This document shows positions 16,957 to 25,441 of a DNA stretch of 64,000 bases, one piece after another (the stretch's first letter is position 1; every line of letters starts with the position of its first letter). The notes under the pieces were generated by a model. It was not told the DNA's origin, did not search any database, and saw nothing but the letters and a program-made list of their open reading frames with translations. The DNA comes from Methylococcus geothermalis (GTDB taxonomy: Bacteria > Pseudomonadota > Gammaproteobacteria > Methylococcales > Methylococcaceae): the NCBI RefSeq assembly GCF_012769535.1, contig NZ_CP046565.1, forward strand, positions 2,184,501-2,248,500, in the 5' to 3' direction. The position numbers and the translations under genes are program-made.

Positions 16957-19900
16957 CGTTCGAGCAGTTCGTCGGCCGTTTCGGGCGACAGCAGCAGTTT
17001 GGGCGTGATGAAGGAATAGAGCACCGGCAGGACGAACATCGCCACGAAGAACGTCGTGAACATGCCGCCGACGATGACCATGGCGAAGGGGCGCTGGGTT
17101 TCACTGCCGATGCCGGTGGACAGCGCCATGGGAAGCAGGCCGAGCAGCGCGAGCAGCGATGCCATCAGCACCGGACGAAGCCGCTCCACCGCTCCCTCCC
17201 GGATGGCGTCGAACAGGGGCATGCCCTGGCGACGACACTGTTCGGCGGCGCTCAGGACCAGGAGTCCCATCAGCGAAACCTGGCCCAGCAAGGCGATGAA
17301 GCCGATGGCGGCGCTTACCGACAGAGGTATCCCGCTCCACAGCAGGATGAATACGCCGCCGACCAGGGCGAAAGGCACGCATGCCAGGATGGCGAGGGCG
17401 CTACGGGCGGATTGCAAGGCGCCGTAGAGAAGCGCGAAGACGACCAGAACCGCCACGGGGACGGCGACGGCCAAGCGCGTCATCGCCCGCTGCTGGTTCT
17501 CGAATTCGCCGCCCCAGACCAGGAAGTGGCCTTCCGGCACGTCGACGGCGGATTCGACCGCGATCGCCGCGTCGCGCACCACCGATCCGAGATCGCGGCC
17601 TTCGATATTGAATTTGAGCGCCAGGAACCGCCGGTTCGCCTCCCTTTCGAAGGCGGTCCGGCCACGCTCGATGCGCAGGTCGGCGACCTCCCGCAGCGGA
17701 ATCCGTGCGCCTCCCGGGGTGGGAAGCATCAGGTTCGCGATGCGCTCCATGTCGCCGCGTTCGGCGCCGGGGAGGATCACCCGCACCGGCACGGGGCGTT
17801 CACCCTCCCAGAGTTCTGTGACGATCTTGCCAGCCAGGCCGGTTTCGATGGCGGTCTGGGCCGCATCGACGTCGATTCCGTGCCGGGCCAGGGCCGACCG
17901 GTCCAGCTTCAACTGGAGCTGCGGCACCACCGAATCCCGGTAAAGGTCCAGGTCGATGACCCCGGGGATGTCTTTCAGCACCGCCTTTGCCTGTTCCAGG
18001 GTGACGCGCATCTTTTCCAGGTCGGCGCCGTAGATCTTGAGCACGACCTTTCCGCGGACGCCGCTGACGGCCTCCTCGACGGCGTCCTTGATGGGTTGGG
18101 AAAAATGGAAGCGTACGCCGGGGATCGCGGCGAGGGAGTCTCGCATCTCATCGACCAGCCGGGCCTTCTCCAGCCCTGCGCGCCATTGCGCCCGAGGCTT
18201 CAGGTGGACGAAGGTTTCACTCATGTTCACTCCTTCGTTGTCGGTGCCATCCTCGGAACGGCCCTGCTGGCTGAGAATGCTCTTGACCTCGGGAAACCCG
18301 AGCAGGCGCTCGCGCATGTCGAGCAGGACCTCCTGTCCCTTGGCCAGGGCGATGCTCGCCGGCATCTCGACGAACAAATGAACGTCGCCTTCGTCCAGCT
18401 CGGGCAGGAATTCGCTTCCGAGCCGGGTTCCCGCGGCGCCGCCGGCGAACAGCAGCAGGAACGCCACGGCCAGGGTTCCGCCGCGCCGCTCCAGTGCCAG
18501 TTTCAAGACGTGTCCGTAAACCCGGCGCAGGGAAGCCAGGAACGCCGGTTCCTCGATCACGGCGTGGCGTGGCCGGATGAAGGCGGCGCACAGCGCCGGC
18601 ACCAGGGTCAGCGCGAATGCCAGACCGCCGGCGAGAGCGAAGCTGTATGTGAAGGCCAGCGGGCGGAAGATGCGGCCTTCGACGCGCTCCAGCGTATATA
18701 CCGGGATGAGCGCGGCGATGATGATCAGCATCGCGAAGAATGTCGGTTTGGCCACTTCGAGCGCCGCGGTGATGATCAGGCGCAGCATCTCGCGCCGGCT
18801 TTCCGGACGCCGGCAGGTGGCAAGGTGAATCACGTTTTCCACCAGCACCACTGCGCCATCGAGGATGATTCCGAAATCGATCGCCCCCATGGAAATGAGA
18901 TTGGCCGGGAGGCCGAGCTGATAGAGCCCGGAGAAAGCCGCAAGGAGGGACAACGGAATGATCAGCGCGACGATGAGAGAACCGCGGATGCTGCGCAGAA
19001 ACAGCCAGACCACGGCCACCACCAGCAAAAACCCATGCAACAGGTTGTCGTAGACCGTGTGCAGGGTGTTGTCGACCAGTTCGGTCCGATCGAGGAAGGG
19101 TTCTATCCTCGCGCCGGCGGGGAGGATCCGGCTGTTCAGCTCCTCCACCTTCCGGTGGACGGCTTCCAGCACTTTCGAGGGGTTCTGCCCCCGCCGCAGC
19201 AGCACGATGCCCTCCACGGCCTCTTTCCGGTGGTCCAGGCCCACGGCCCCCTGGCGGGGCGTGTACGCCTGGACCAGACGCGCGACGTCGCCGACGGTGA
19301 CCGGCGTGCCGCCGGCGCTCTTGAGCACGATCCGTTTCACGTCCTCGGCCGAGGCGAGGTTGCCCACGCCTCTCACCAGCATCTGCTGGTCGCCATGACG
19401 CAGGAATCCCGCGCCTACATTCCGGTTGGACCGAGCGATCGCATGGTTGACGTCTTCCAGGGTCAGTCCGAAGGACTCCAGCCGCACCGGATCGGTTTCG
19501 ACATGGAATTCCTTGTAGTATCCACCGAAGGTCAATACGTCGGCGACGCCTTGGACTTGGCGCAGCGCGCGGGACACGTTCCATTCCATTTCGGACCGCA
19601 GGTCGTAAAGCGTATGGCGGTCGCTCACCATCACGAACCTGTAGATTGCCCCCAGAGGCGTGTAATCCGGAGCGAGCACGGGCGTGACCCCTTCGGGCAG
19701 CTCGGCGCCGGCCATCCGCTCGGAAATCAGCGTTCTCGACCGGAAACTGTCGATGTCATCCTGGAAGGTGATGGTGATCAGGGACAGGCCGAACAGGCTC
19801 TGGCTGCGCATCTGCAGCATGTCGGGGGTGCCGCTCAGCACTCGCTCCAGAGGGATGGTGACCTGCCGTTCGACTTCTTCCGGCGCATATCCGGGCATCA

Positions 19901-20054
19901 GGCTGATGACGGTCACCTGGGTGTTGGTGACATCGGGGTAGGCTTCGATCGGGGTTTCGAGGTAGGCAAGAACCCCGTACACGGCGATCACCGCGCTCAC
20001 CACGATGGTCGCGAAACGCCGGTGTACGCAATGCTCGATCAGCAGCCTCAGCAT
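16953..20054 (-). CDS. Heavy-metal efflux RND pump (CzcA-like)
   Basis: The 1033-residue inner-membrane pump of the HME-RND family exports divalent or monovalent metal ions with proton influx. The TM4 proton-relay motif DFGIILDGAVVLVEN gives Asp393, Asp399 and Glu406, the same spacing as D402/D408/E415 in CzcA. The first TM (FATIVVSAVIAVYGVLAYLE) is followed by EAYPDVTNTQVTV, a typical HME start. Two large periplasmic loops lie after TM1 and TM7. The Asp/Asp/Glu triad favours a Zn/Co/Cd/Ni-type pump (HME1/2) over Cu/Ag CusA (HME4), but the metal is an inference. It lies 10 bases after the adaptor gene. Confidence 0.93.
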   Translation of the reverse strand: MLRLLIEHCVHRRFATIVVSAVIAVYGVLAYLETPIEAYPDVTNTQVTVISLMPGYAPEEVERQVTIPLERVLSGTPDMLQMRSQSLFGLSLITITFQDDIDSFRSRTLISERMAGAELPEGVTPVLAPDYTPLGAIYRFVMVSDRHTLYDLRSEMEWNVSRALRQVQGVADVLTFGGYYKEFHVETDPVRLESFGLTLEDVNHAIARSNRNVGAGFLRHGDQQMLVRGVGNLASAEDVKRIVLKSAGGTPVTVGDVARLVQAYTPRQGAVGLDHRKEAVEGIVLLRRGQNPSKVLEAVHRKVEELNSRILPAGARIEPFLDRTELVDNTLHTVYDNLLHGFLLVVAVVWLFLRSIRGSLIVALIIPLSLLAAFSGLYQLGLPANLISMGAIDFGIILDGAVVLVENVIHLATCRRPESRREMLRLIITAALEVAKPTFFAMLIIIAALIPVYTLERVEGRIFRPLAFTYSFALAGGLAFALTLVPALCAAFIRPRHAVIEEPAFLASLRRVYGHVLKLALERRGGTLAVAFLLLFAGGAAGTRLGSEFLPELDEGDVHLFVEMPASIALAKGQEVLLDMRERLLGFPEVKSILSQQGRSEDGTDNEGVNMSETFVHLKPRAQWRAGLEKARLVDEMRDSLAAIPGVRFHFSQPIKDAVEEAVSGVRGKVVLKIYGADLEKMRVTLEQAKAVLKDIPGVIDLDLYRDSVVPQLQLKLDRSALARHGIDVDAAQTAIETGLAGKIVTELWEGERPVPVRVILPGAERGDMERIANLMLPTPGGARIPLREVADLRIERGRTAFEREANRRFLALKFNIEGRDLGSVVRDAAIAVESAVDVPEGHFLVWGGEFENQQRAMTRLAVAVPVAVLVVFALLYGALQSARSALAILACVPFALVGGVFILLWSGIPLSVSAAIGFIALLGQVSLMGLLVLSAAEQCRRQGMPLFDAIREGAVERLRPVLMASLLALLGLLPMALSTGIGSETQRPFAMVIVGGMFTTFFVAMFVLPVLYSFITPKLLLSPETADELLER

Positions 20055-20064
20055 GATCGCACCC

Positions 20065-21195
20065 TTACAAGAGCATTGCGGCTTCGCCGTCCAGGAGCAG
20101 GGCGCCTTTCACCACCACGCGTTCGCCCCCGGACAGTCCCTGAAGGATGGGGGTCATGCCGGCCCGCGACTGCCCCGCCCGCACCGGGCGGGCTTCGAAG
20201 ATTCCCGGTTCCTTCTCCACATAAACGAAGGTTTCCCGCCCGTCTTTTATCAGCACGGCCGAGGTGGGCAGGACGATCCGGCCGGGCTCCGACACGGTGA
20301 TCGATACTCTCGCGTACATGCCAGGTCTCAGCGGAACCGCGGGGTCGTCCGGCTCGATGAACACCGAGGCGCGCCGGAGTTCGTTCTGGATGGCGGCGCT
20401 CTCGGCCACTACATGGCCGGAAATGGCGTTGGGCAGCGAAGCGAGTTCGATCGAAGCCTTGGCCCCGACTTCCACCAGCAGGAGGTCGTTTTCGAACACG
20501 TCGGCCACGATCCAGGCGGCGGAAGGCTCGCCGAGGTCGAACAGGGGTGACCCCGGCCCCACCGCGGCACCTACGGAGACGTGGGCCTTCAGAACCACGC
20601 TGTCCATCGGCGCCCGGACGACGACCTCGCCCCCGCGGCCATCCCCGATGAGGTGCAGGAGGTCGCGGCTGCGCTCGTATTCGGTGCGGGCCTGGCGGTA
20701 CTCCGTCTCGGCTTCCATCCGTTCGACCTCCAGGCCGACGCCGCGGCGGGCCATTTCCTCCTGGCGCCGGCGCCTGTCTTCGGCACGGCTCAGCTCGGCC
20801 TCGGCCCGGGAGAAATCCGAGCGCATCTGGGCGGCGTCGGCGCTGACCAGCGTGGCCAGCGGCGCACCGGCCCTGATGCGCTCGCCGATCTGCGCATGTA
20901 CCTTGGTGACCCGGCCGGGGACGATCGTGCCCGCGGCCGAAACGGCTTGGGTGCGAAAATCGACCCTGGCGGGAGCTGAAATCGAGGCGTCGAAGGCGTC
21001 CGGATGGATCGCCTGGATGGTGAGATAGGGTAGGGATTCCGGCCTCAGCGAAACCGTGACCGGTCCGGGATGTTTCCGTAGGTCAGCCGGTGATGACGGA
21101 CTTGGCCGGGAACGCTCAATCGGCTCGATACCATTTTGTTCACAGGCGGCAAGGCACAGGAAACCGAACACTGCGAGCCGGGATGGAAAAGGCAT
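20065..21195 (-). CDS. RND periplasmic adaptor lipoprotein (CzcB-like)
   Basis: The 376-residue membrane-fusion protein has signal FGFLCLAAC (lipobox Cys 18). A lipoyl half (TIVPGRVTKVHAQIGERIRA) precedes a helical hairpin rich in Arg and Glu (about 125-185: SRAEAELSRAEDRRRRQEE), the second lipoyl half and a C-terminal membrane-proximal domain. It has no N-terminal His-rich metal-binding extension, unlike some CzcB/CusB. It sits 60 bases after the kinase gene and 10 before the pump gene, so regulation and efflux appear to be one transcript. Confidence 0.92.
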   Translation of the reverse strand: MPFPSRLAVFGFLCLAACEQNGIEPIERSRPSPSSPADLRKHPGPVTVSLRPESLPYLTIQAIHPDAFDASISAPARVDFRTQAVSAAGTIVPGRVTKVHAQIGERIRAGAPLATLVSADAAQMRSDFSRAEAELSRAEDRRRRQEEMARRGVGLEVERMEAETEYRQARTEYERSRDLLHLIGDGRGGEVVVRAPMDSVVLKAHVSVGAAVGPGSPLFDLGEPSAAWIVADVFENDLLLVEVGAKASIELASLPNAISGHVVAESAAIQNELRRASVFIEPDDPAVPLRPGMYARVSITVSEPGRIVLPTSAVLIKDGRETFVYVEKEPGIFEARPVRAGQSRAGMTPILQGLSGGERVVVKGALLLDGEAAMLL

Positions 21196-21255
21196 GGGAA
21201 AACTTGGGAAGCACAGGGGTTGCCCATGCTATGCGCGGAAGCTTTCAGATACCTT

Positions 21256-22656
21256 TCAGCGACGGCCCCGGTCTTCCTCCGGTTGCCGTCCGAATGCGAT
21301 TTCGATGCGTGTGCCGCTGTCGAAACATGAGCGGGAGATACGCAGCCGGGCGCCGTGCAGGTCGGCGATTTCCTTGACGATCGCAAGGCCCAGGCCGCAT
21401 CCGTCGCCGGGGCTTCCGGGTATGCGGTAAAACCGCTCGATGACCTTGTCCGCTTCGGTCGGCTGAATGCCGGGGCCGTCGTCGTCGACGATGAGAGCTG
21501 TTGGTGACGGGCCATCGAGTTTCACGGCGATCTGACCACCTGGTCTCCCATAACGGAGGGCGTTGTCCAGCAGATTGTTGAGGAGTTCGCGCAGGAGAAG
21601 CGCGTTGCCGGCGATGAAAATGGCCTCGTCCGGCGCGCGGAGTTCCAGTTCCATATGCCGTTCCAGCGCCTTGGGTACCCAGTCCATGCAGCCTTCGCGC
21701 ACCAGCGCGCACAAGTCCACCGGCGCGAACTCCCGGCGGTCCTGCATCACGGCCTCGGAGCGGGCCAGTACCAGCAGTTGGGAGCTGAGATGGGCGACCC
21801 GGTCGGCGGAGGTCTTGATGTGGATCAGCGCCGGCCTCATCGTTTCCGGGTCTTGCGTGCGTAGAATCCGCTCCGCCTGGATCTTGAGGCCGGCCAAGGG
21901 GGTGCGAAGCTGGTGGGCGGCGTTTTCGATGAAACGCCGCTGAGTCGCCATGGACGCTGCAAGGCGTTGCAGGAGGTCGTTGATGGTATGGGTGAGGGAG
22001 CGCACCTCGAGCGGAACATCGGTGTCCGGGATGGGATCGAGGTCCCGGGCGGACCGCCCGGCGATGATGCGTGCCAGGTTGCGCAGCGGGTGGAGCCCCC
22101 GGTTGACGCCCGTCCAAATGTGAATGCCGGTGACCAGTACCAGCAGGATTTGGGGCAGCACCACCGCGAGGAGAATCTCGCTCATCATGCCGCGGCGCTT
22201 GTTCAGGGTCTCCGCCACCGAAACCAGCACTTCCCCGGATGCCGCCGTCGGAGCCGTCAGCACCGACACGATCCTGATCGGCTTGCCCCCGATTTCGCCG
22301 TCCGAAAAATACGCAAGGTCCCGTTCCTCCGGCGGTATCGAGGGGCTGGGCAGGGCTTTGTCGCCCGCCATGAATCCCCCGCCGAGCGACTCGACCTTGA
22401 AGAAGGTCTTGTCCATGTCGTCCCAGCGGAACATTTCGACGGCAATCGGAGGAAGGTCGATGGTGATTTTGTCCTTCTGTCCCTTGACCTGCTGGGCGAG
22501 CGAGCGGGCGGAGTCCAGGAGCCAGCGGTCGTAGGCCAGATCCGCGTAGTGCAGGGCGACGACATACGACACCGCCGCATCGAGCATCACGACGAAAGCC
22601 AGGGGCAGCGTCAACCGCAGCAGCAGCTGGGTCCGCAGGCTGTGCGGCTTATTCAT
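21256..22656 (-). CDS. Sensor histidine kinase of the metal-efflux operon
   Basis: The 466-residue kinase starts at ATG 22656, inside the end of the regulator gene (8-base overlap). TM1 is near 12-35 (LTLPLAFVVMLDAAVSYVVAL) and is followed by a periplasmic sensor domain. TM2 (EILLAVVLPQILLVLVTGIH) leads to HAMP. The H-box ENAAHQLRTPLAGLK carries His248, the N-box is LNNLLDNALRYGRPGG, and the G-boxes are DDDGPGI and GCGLGLAIV. It belongs with CzcS/QseC-like kinases. Context indicates sensing of periplasmic metal. Confidence 0.93.
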   Translation of the reverse strand: MNKPHSLRTQLLLRLTLPLAFVVMLDAAVSYVVALHYADLAYDRWLLDSARSLAQQVKGQKDKITIDLPPIAVEMFRWDDMDKTFFKVESLGGGFMAGDKALPSPSIPPEERDLAYFSDGEIGGKPIRIVSVLTAPTAASGEVLVSVAETLNKRRGMMSEILLAVVLPQILLVLVTGIHIWTGVNRGLHPLRNLARIIAGRSARDLDPIPDTDVPLEVRSLTHTINDLLQRLAASMATQRRFIENAAHQLRTPLAGLKIQAERILRTQDPETMRPALIHIKTSADRVAHLSSQLLVLARSEAVMQDRREFAPVDLCALVREGCMDWVPKALERHMELELRAPDEAIFIAGNALLLRELLNNLLDNALRYGRPGGQIAVKLDGPSPTALIVDDDGPGIQPTEADKVIERFYRIPGSPGDGCGLGLAIVKEIADLHGARLRISRSCFDSGTRIEIAFGRQPEEDRGRR

Positions 22657-23323
22657 CGGCGGGCCGCTCCAGCAGGTAGCCGAGGCCGCGCACCGTCCTG
22701 ATGCGGATGCCGAGATCGTCGAGGCGGCGGCGCAGACGGTGCACATAGACTTCGATCGCGTTGTCCGCCAGTTCGTCCGCTCCGCTCGCCAGACGCAGGG
22801 CGATCCGGTCCTTGCTGACCACCCGGCCCGCCTGCAGCAGCAGAGCCTCCAGCACGCCATATTCGCGGGAAGGCAACAGCAGCGGTTCGCCATTCACATG
22901 GAGCTGGCGGTCGAGCGTATTGAGAACGAGCGGGCCGCACACGATGTCGTGACTGAAGCCGCCATGGCTGCGCCGGATCAGTGCCCGCACCCGCGCCTCC
23001 AGTTCCCTCAGCTCGAAAGGCTTGGTCATGTAATCGTCGGCGCCCAGCTCCAGACCGCCGATCCGGTCGTCCAGCCTGTCACGGGCCGTCAGGATGAGGA
23101 CTGGCACCGGCGATTTTCTGGCCCGCAACTGCCTGAGGACTTCTTTCCCGTCGATGTCGGGCAGGCCGAGGTCGAGAATGACCAGATCGTAGTCCTGGGT
23201 GCGCAGGGCGCTGTCGGCGTAGGCTCCCGTCGCGGCAACGGTGAGGTCGAAGCCGTCCTCGGCCAGGCTGCGCGACAGGCCGTCGGCCAGGGTTTCGTCG
23301 TCTTCGACGAGCAGAATCCTCAT
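22649..23323 (-). CDS. OmpR-family response regulator of the metal-efflux operon
   Basis: The 224-residue regulator has a receiver with acidic EDDE near residue 7, Asp51 in LVILDLGLPDIDG and Lys in MTKPFELREL. The winged helix ends VYVHRLRRRLDDLGIRIRTV. It is the first gene of the operon that continues through kinase, adaptor, pump and channel down to 15652. Two ATGAAAG direct repeats 11 bases apart lie just upstream and are the likely self-binding site. It is divergent from the OpgC-like gene. Confidence 0.94.
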   Translation of the reverse strand: MRILLVEDDETLADGLSRSLAEDGFDLTVAATGAYADSALRTQDYDLVILDLGLPDIDGKEVLRQLRARKSPVPVLILTARDRLDDRIGGLELGADDYMTKPFELRELEARVRALIRRSHGGFSHDIVCGPLVLNTLDRQLHVNGEPLLLPSREYGVLEALLLQAGRVVSKDRIALRLASGADELADNAIEVYVHRLRRRLDDLGIRIRTVRGLGYLLERPADE

Positions 23324-23339
23324 CGGTTTTCACCGGGGT

Positions 23340-23357
23340 ATGAAAGGTTCATGAAAG
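23340..23357. promoter_or_regulatory. Tandem ATGAAAG repeats, probable response-regulator binding site
   Basis: ATGAAAG occurs at 23340-23346 and again at 23351-23357, exactly 11 bases start to start (one helical turn). That is the arrangement bound by tandem OmpR/PhoB-type regulators. The second copy also belongs to a GAAAGCTTTC palindrome (23353-23362). It begins 17 bases upstream of the regulator's ATG, so it may be a repressing or promoter-overlapping site. The divergent OpgC-like gene shares this interval. Confidence 0.5.
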
Positions 23358-23511
23358 CTTTCTTCTCTAAACTCCGACGGTTAACGACAAGCTTGGCGCC
23401 GCGTAGGGCGATTCGTCGGGATCGTAGCAGTCTGCACGATACTTCCTCGAATCGGCAATCCGTGCCGTCGGAGGCCGGCATCCAGCGGGGCCACGCCGAA
23501 TGGGGTCAATC

Positions 23512-24882
23512 ATGGGAACGCCGAATTCCACCGTGCCTTCGCGCAACGTCCGGCTCGACTTTTTCCGGGGTGTGGCGCTGATGATCATTTTCGTCAACCA
23601 CATCCCCTTCAACCCCCTGTATTTCTACACCCCCTCCCGGTTCGGATTCAGCGATGCCGCGGAAATCTTCGTCTTTCTCTCCGGGTTCGCCGCGGCGCTG
23701 GCCTATGGTCGATGCTTCGATAGGGCCGGAATGTGGCTGGGGACGCTGCGTATCCTGCGCCGCTGCGGCCAGATTTACGTTTCGCACCTCGCCCTGTTTT
23801 TCGTCCTGGCGGCGATCTGCGCATTCGGCAACCGATGGCTGGGCGGGGAGGATTACATCCACCGCCTGTACCTGCGGTATTTTTTCGAGAGTACGCCCGA
23901 GGCGATCGCCGCGCTGTTCAGCCTCCGCTACGTTCCCAATTTCTTCGACATCCTGCCGATGTACTTCGTGATCCTGCTCTGGGTGCCTCTGGCATGGAGC
24001 CTGTCGCAGAGGCATGCCGCCCTGGGGCTGGGAGTTTCCCTGCTCGTTTACCTGGGCGCCTGGCATTTCGGGTGGGAGCTGCCGGCCGAGCCTGCCGGCG
24101 ACCGCCCCTGGTTCTTCAATCCCTTCGCCTGGCAATTGCTGTTTTTCACCGGCTTCGGGTTCGGGGCCGGGTGGCTTCGGGTGCCGCGTGCCAGCCGGGG
24201 ACTGACCGCGCTGTGTCTGGCCTTCGTGCTGGTTTCCATTCCGCTTGGCCATGAGCCGACCTATCAAAGGGTGGCGTTCCTGGGCGCTGTACGCGCCCAC
24301 CTGGAGCCCTGGGTGGACAAGAGCCATTTGGGACTGCTGCGCTTGGCGCATTTTCTGGCGCTGGCCTATTTGATGAACCGGTTGTCGTCCTGGAAAGCCC
24401 ATCGGCTGGACTCGTCCCTGCCGCGTTGGATCGCGCGAATGGGCCGGCAATCGCTGCCACTGTTCCTTTTCTCCATGGCACTTTCTTACCTCGCGGGGAT
24501 GGCGCTCGACTGGAGCGGCCGGGACGCGTTCGATGTCGCCTGGGTGAACCTCGCCGGATTGGGGCTGATGCTCGGCGTGGCCGGGGTTTTGGAGTGGCTG
24601 GATTCCAAGCCCTGGAGGGCGGTCGCCGGCGCGCCGGCCGCGGACCGCTCCGCGTCGCTTCTGCTGCCGACGAGGAGTGCCTTGCTGAACGTTGGGGTGG
24701 GACAGGCGGCTCTGGTCTTCCTGGCCGCGTCGCCCTTGCTGATCCTGTTGCCCGAACTAGGGGATTCGGCAGGGGTGTCGTTGGTCGCCAGCGTCGGGCA
24801 GGCGGATGGGGTTGGCTACGGCCATGACGTCATTGACCAGCCGAAAGGGGAAGAACGGATCGAGTGGCAGGACGGAATCTGA
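23512..24882 (+). CDS. opgC: OpgC-family membrane acyltransferase
   Basis: The polytopic inner-membrane protein of 456 residues has the OpgC/acyltransferase-3-like start VRLDFFRGVALMIIFVNHIP and the motif DAAEIFVFLSGFAAALAYG. About ten hydrophobic segments follow. OpgC in E. coli succinylates osmoregulated periplasmic glucans. An alternative ATG lies 4 codons upstream (23500); neither has a strong Shine-Dalgarno. The last ~40 residues are polar and atypical, so the C-terminus may have been altered. A decayed opgG fragment lies directly downstream, which raises doubt whether glucan substrate is still made here. Confidence 0.82.
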   Translation: MGTPNSTVPSRNVRLDFFRGVALMIIFVNHIPFNPLYFYTPSRFGFSDAAEIFVFLSGFAAALAYGRCFDRAGMWLGTLRILRRCGQIYVSHLALFFVLAAICAFGNRWLGGEDYIHRLYLRYFFESTPEAIAALFSLRYVPNFFDILPMYFVILLWVPLAWSLSQRHAALGLGVSLLVYLGAWHFGWELPAEPAGDRPWFFNPFAWQLLFFTGFGFGAGWLRVPRASRGLTALCLAFVLVSIPLGHEPTYQRVAFLGAVRAHLEPWVDKSHLGLLRLAHFLALAYLMNRLSSWKAHRLDSSLPRWIARMGRQSLPLFLFSMALSYLAGMALDWSGRDAFDVAWVNLAGLGLMLGVAGVLEWLDSKPWRAVAGAPAADRSASLLLPTRSALLNVGVGQAALVFLAASPLLILLPELGDSAGVSLVASVGQADGVGYGHDVIDQPKGEERIEWQDGI

Positions 24883-24984
24883 ATGAGCGGCGCTTCGACG
24901 GCCCTGCCGTTCAGCAAGGCTTGGAGGCGATGAGGCTGTCGCGAGAGCCCTATCGAGGTCCAGCAGACGACATGCCGGAGGGGG

Positions 24985-25276
24985 TGGCGTCCGTCGGAGC
25001 CTGGGGCGGGGGTGCCGTTCAACGGGTGGAAAGGCCCACCTCTGACTTGACCTTCGACAACATCGAAACCTATTGGAGTCCCGAACACCCGTCCGAACCA
25101 GTGGTGTCCGCCTCGAGAGGGCCGCTGCCCGCCCGGTCAAAGGAACGGCGACCTGGCGCTGCAACTTCGACCTGCTCAGCGACGGAGGCGAGCCCATGGA
25201 CTTGCGCTGTTTCCTCCGTGACGGTTTCGGCGCTTTGACGGAGACCTGGCTTTATCAGCGGACTCCCCCTGCCTGA
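24985..25276 (+). pseudogene. opgG: Decayed opgG/mdoG fragment
   Basis: Two pieces of an OpgG-like glucan biosynthesis protein are readable in different frames. Piece 1 (about 24995-25095) reads GAWGGGAVQRVERPTSDLTF then DNIETYWSPEHPSEP; E. coli OpgG has a comparable WGxG-VELVEIPT...DNI-AYW segment. Piece 2 (about 25115-25276, shifted frame) reads ATWRCNFDLLSDGGEPMDLR then CFLRDGFGALTETWLYQ and a stop, the family C-terminus. The stretch expected between them is missing, and the N-terminal two thirds is absent. Upstream to 24883 nothing reliable is readable. This explains the 559-base gap between the OpgC-like gene and the antiporter; 25277-25441 holds only the antiporter leader. Confidence 0.68.
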
Positions 25277-25441
25277 CGGCGTCCGTGGAGGTCCCCACTT
25301 CGCAGAGTTCACCCATTCTCGCGTCCATGGTTTGCTGATTCGCCGATTCCCCGTGATGATTGGGGACCCCCTGCGTAGCCGATCGCGCGAGCGCGGCTGG
25401 TGCGCAGGGGGAGCGGGCGAATTTCTATTAAGGAGGCGATC

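Noticed and set aside
16917-20300. Plus-strand open frame of more than 1100 codons
   Set aside because: It mirrors the CzcA-like gene on the minus strand, has His/Gln/Asp-rich sequence without domains, and arises from the high-GC3 shadow effect.
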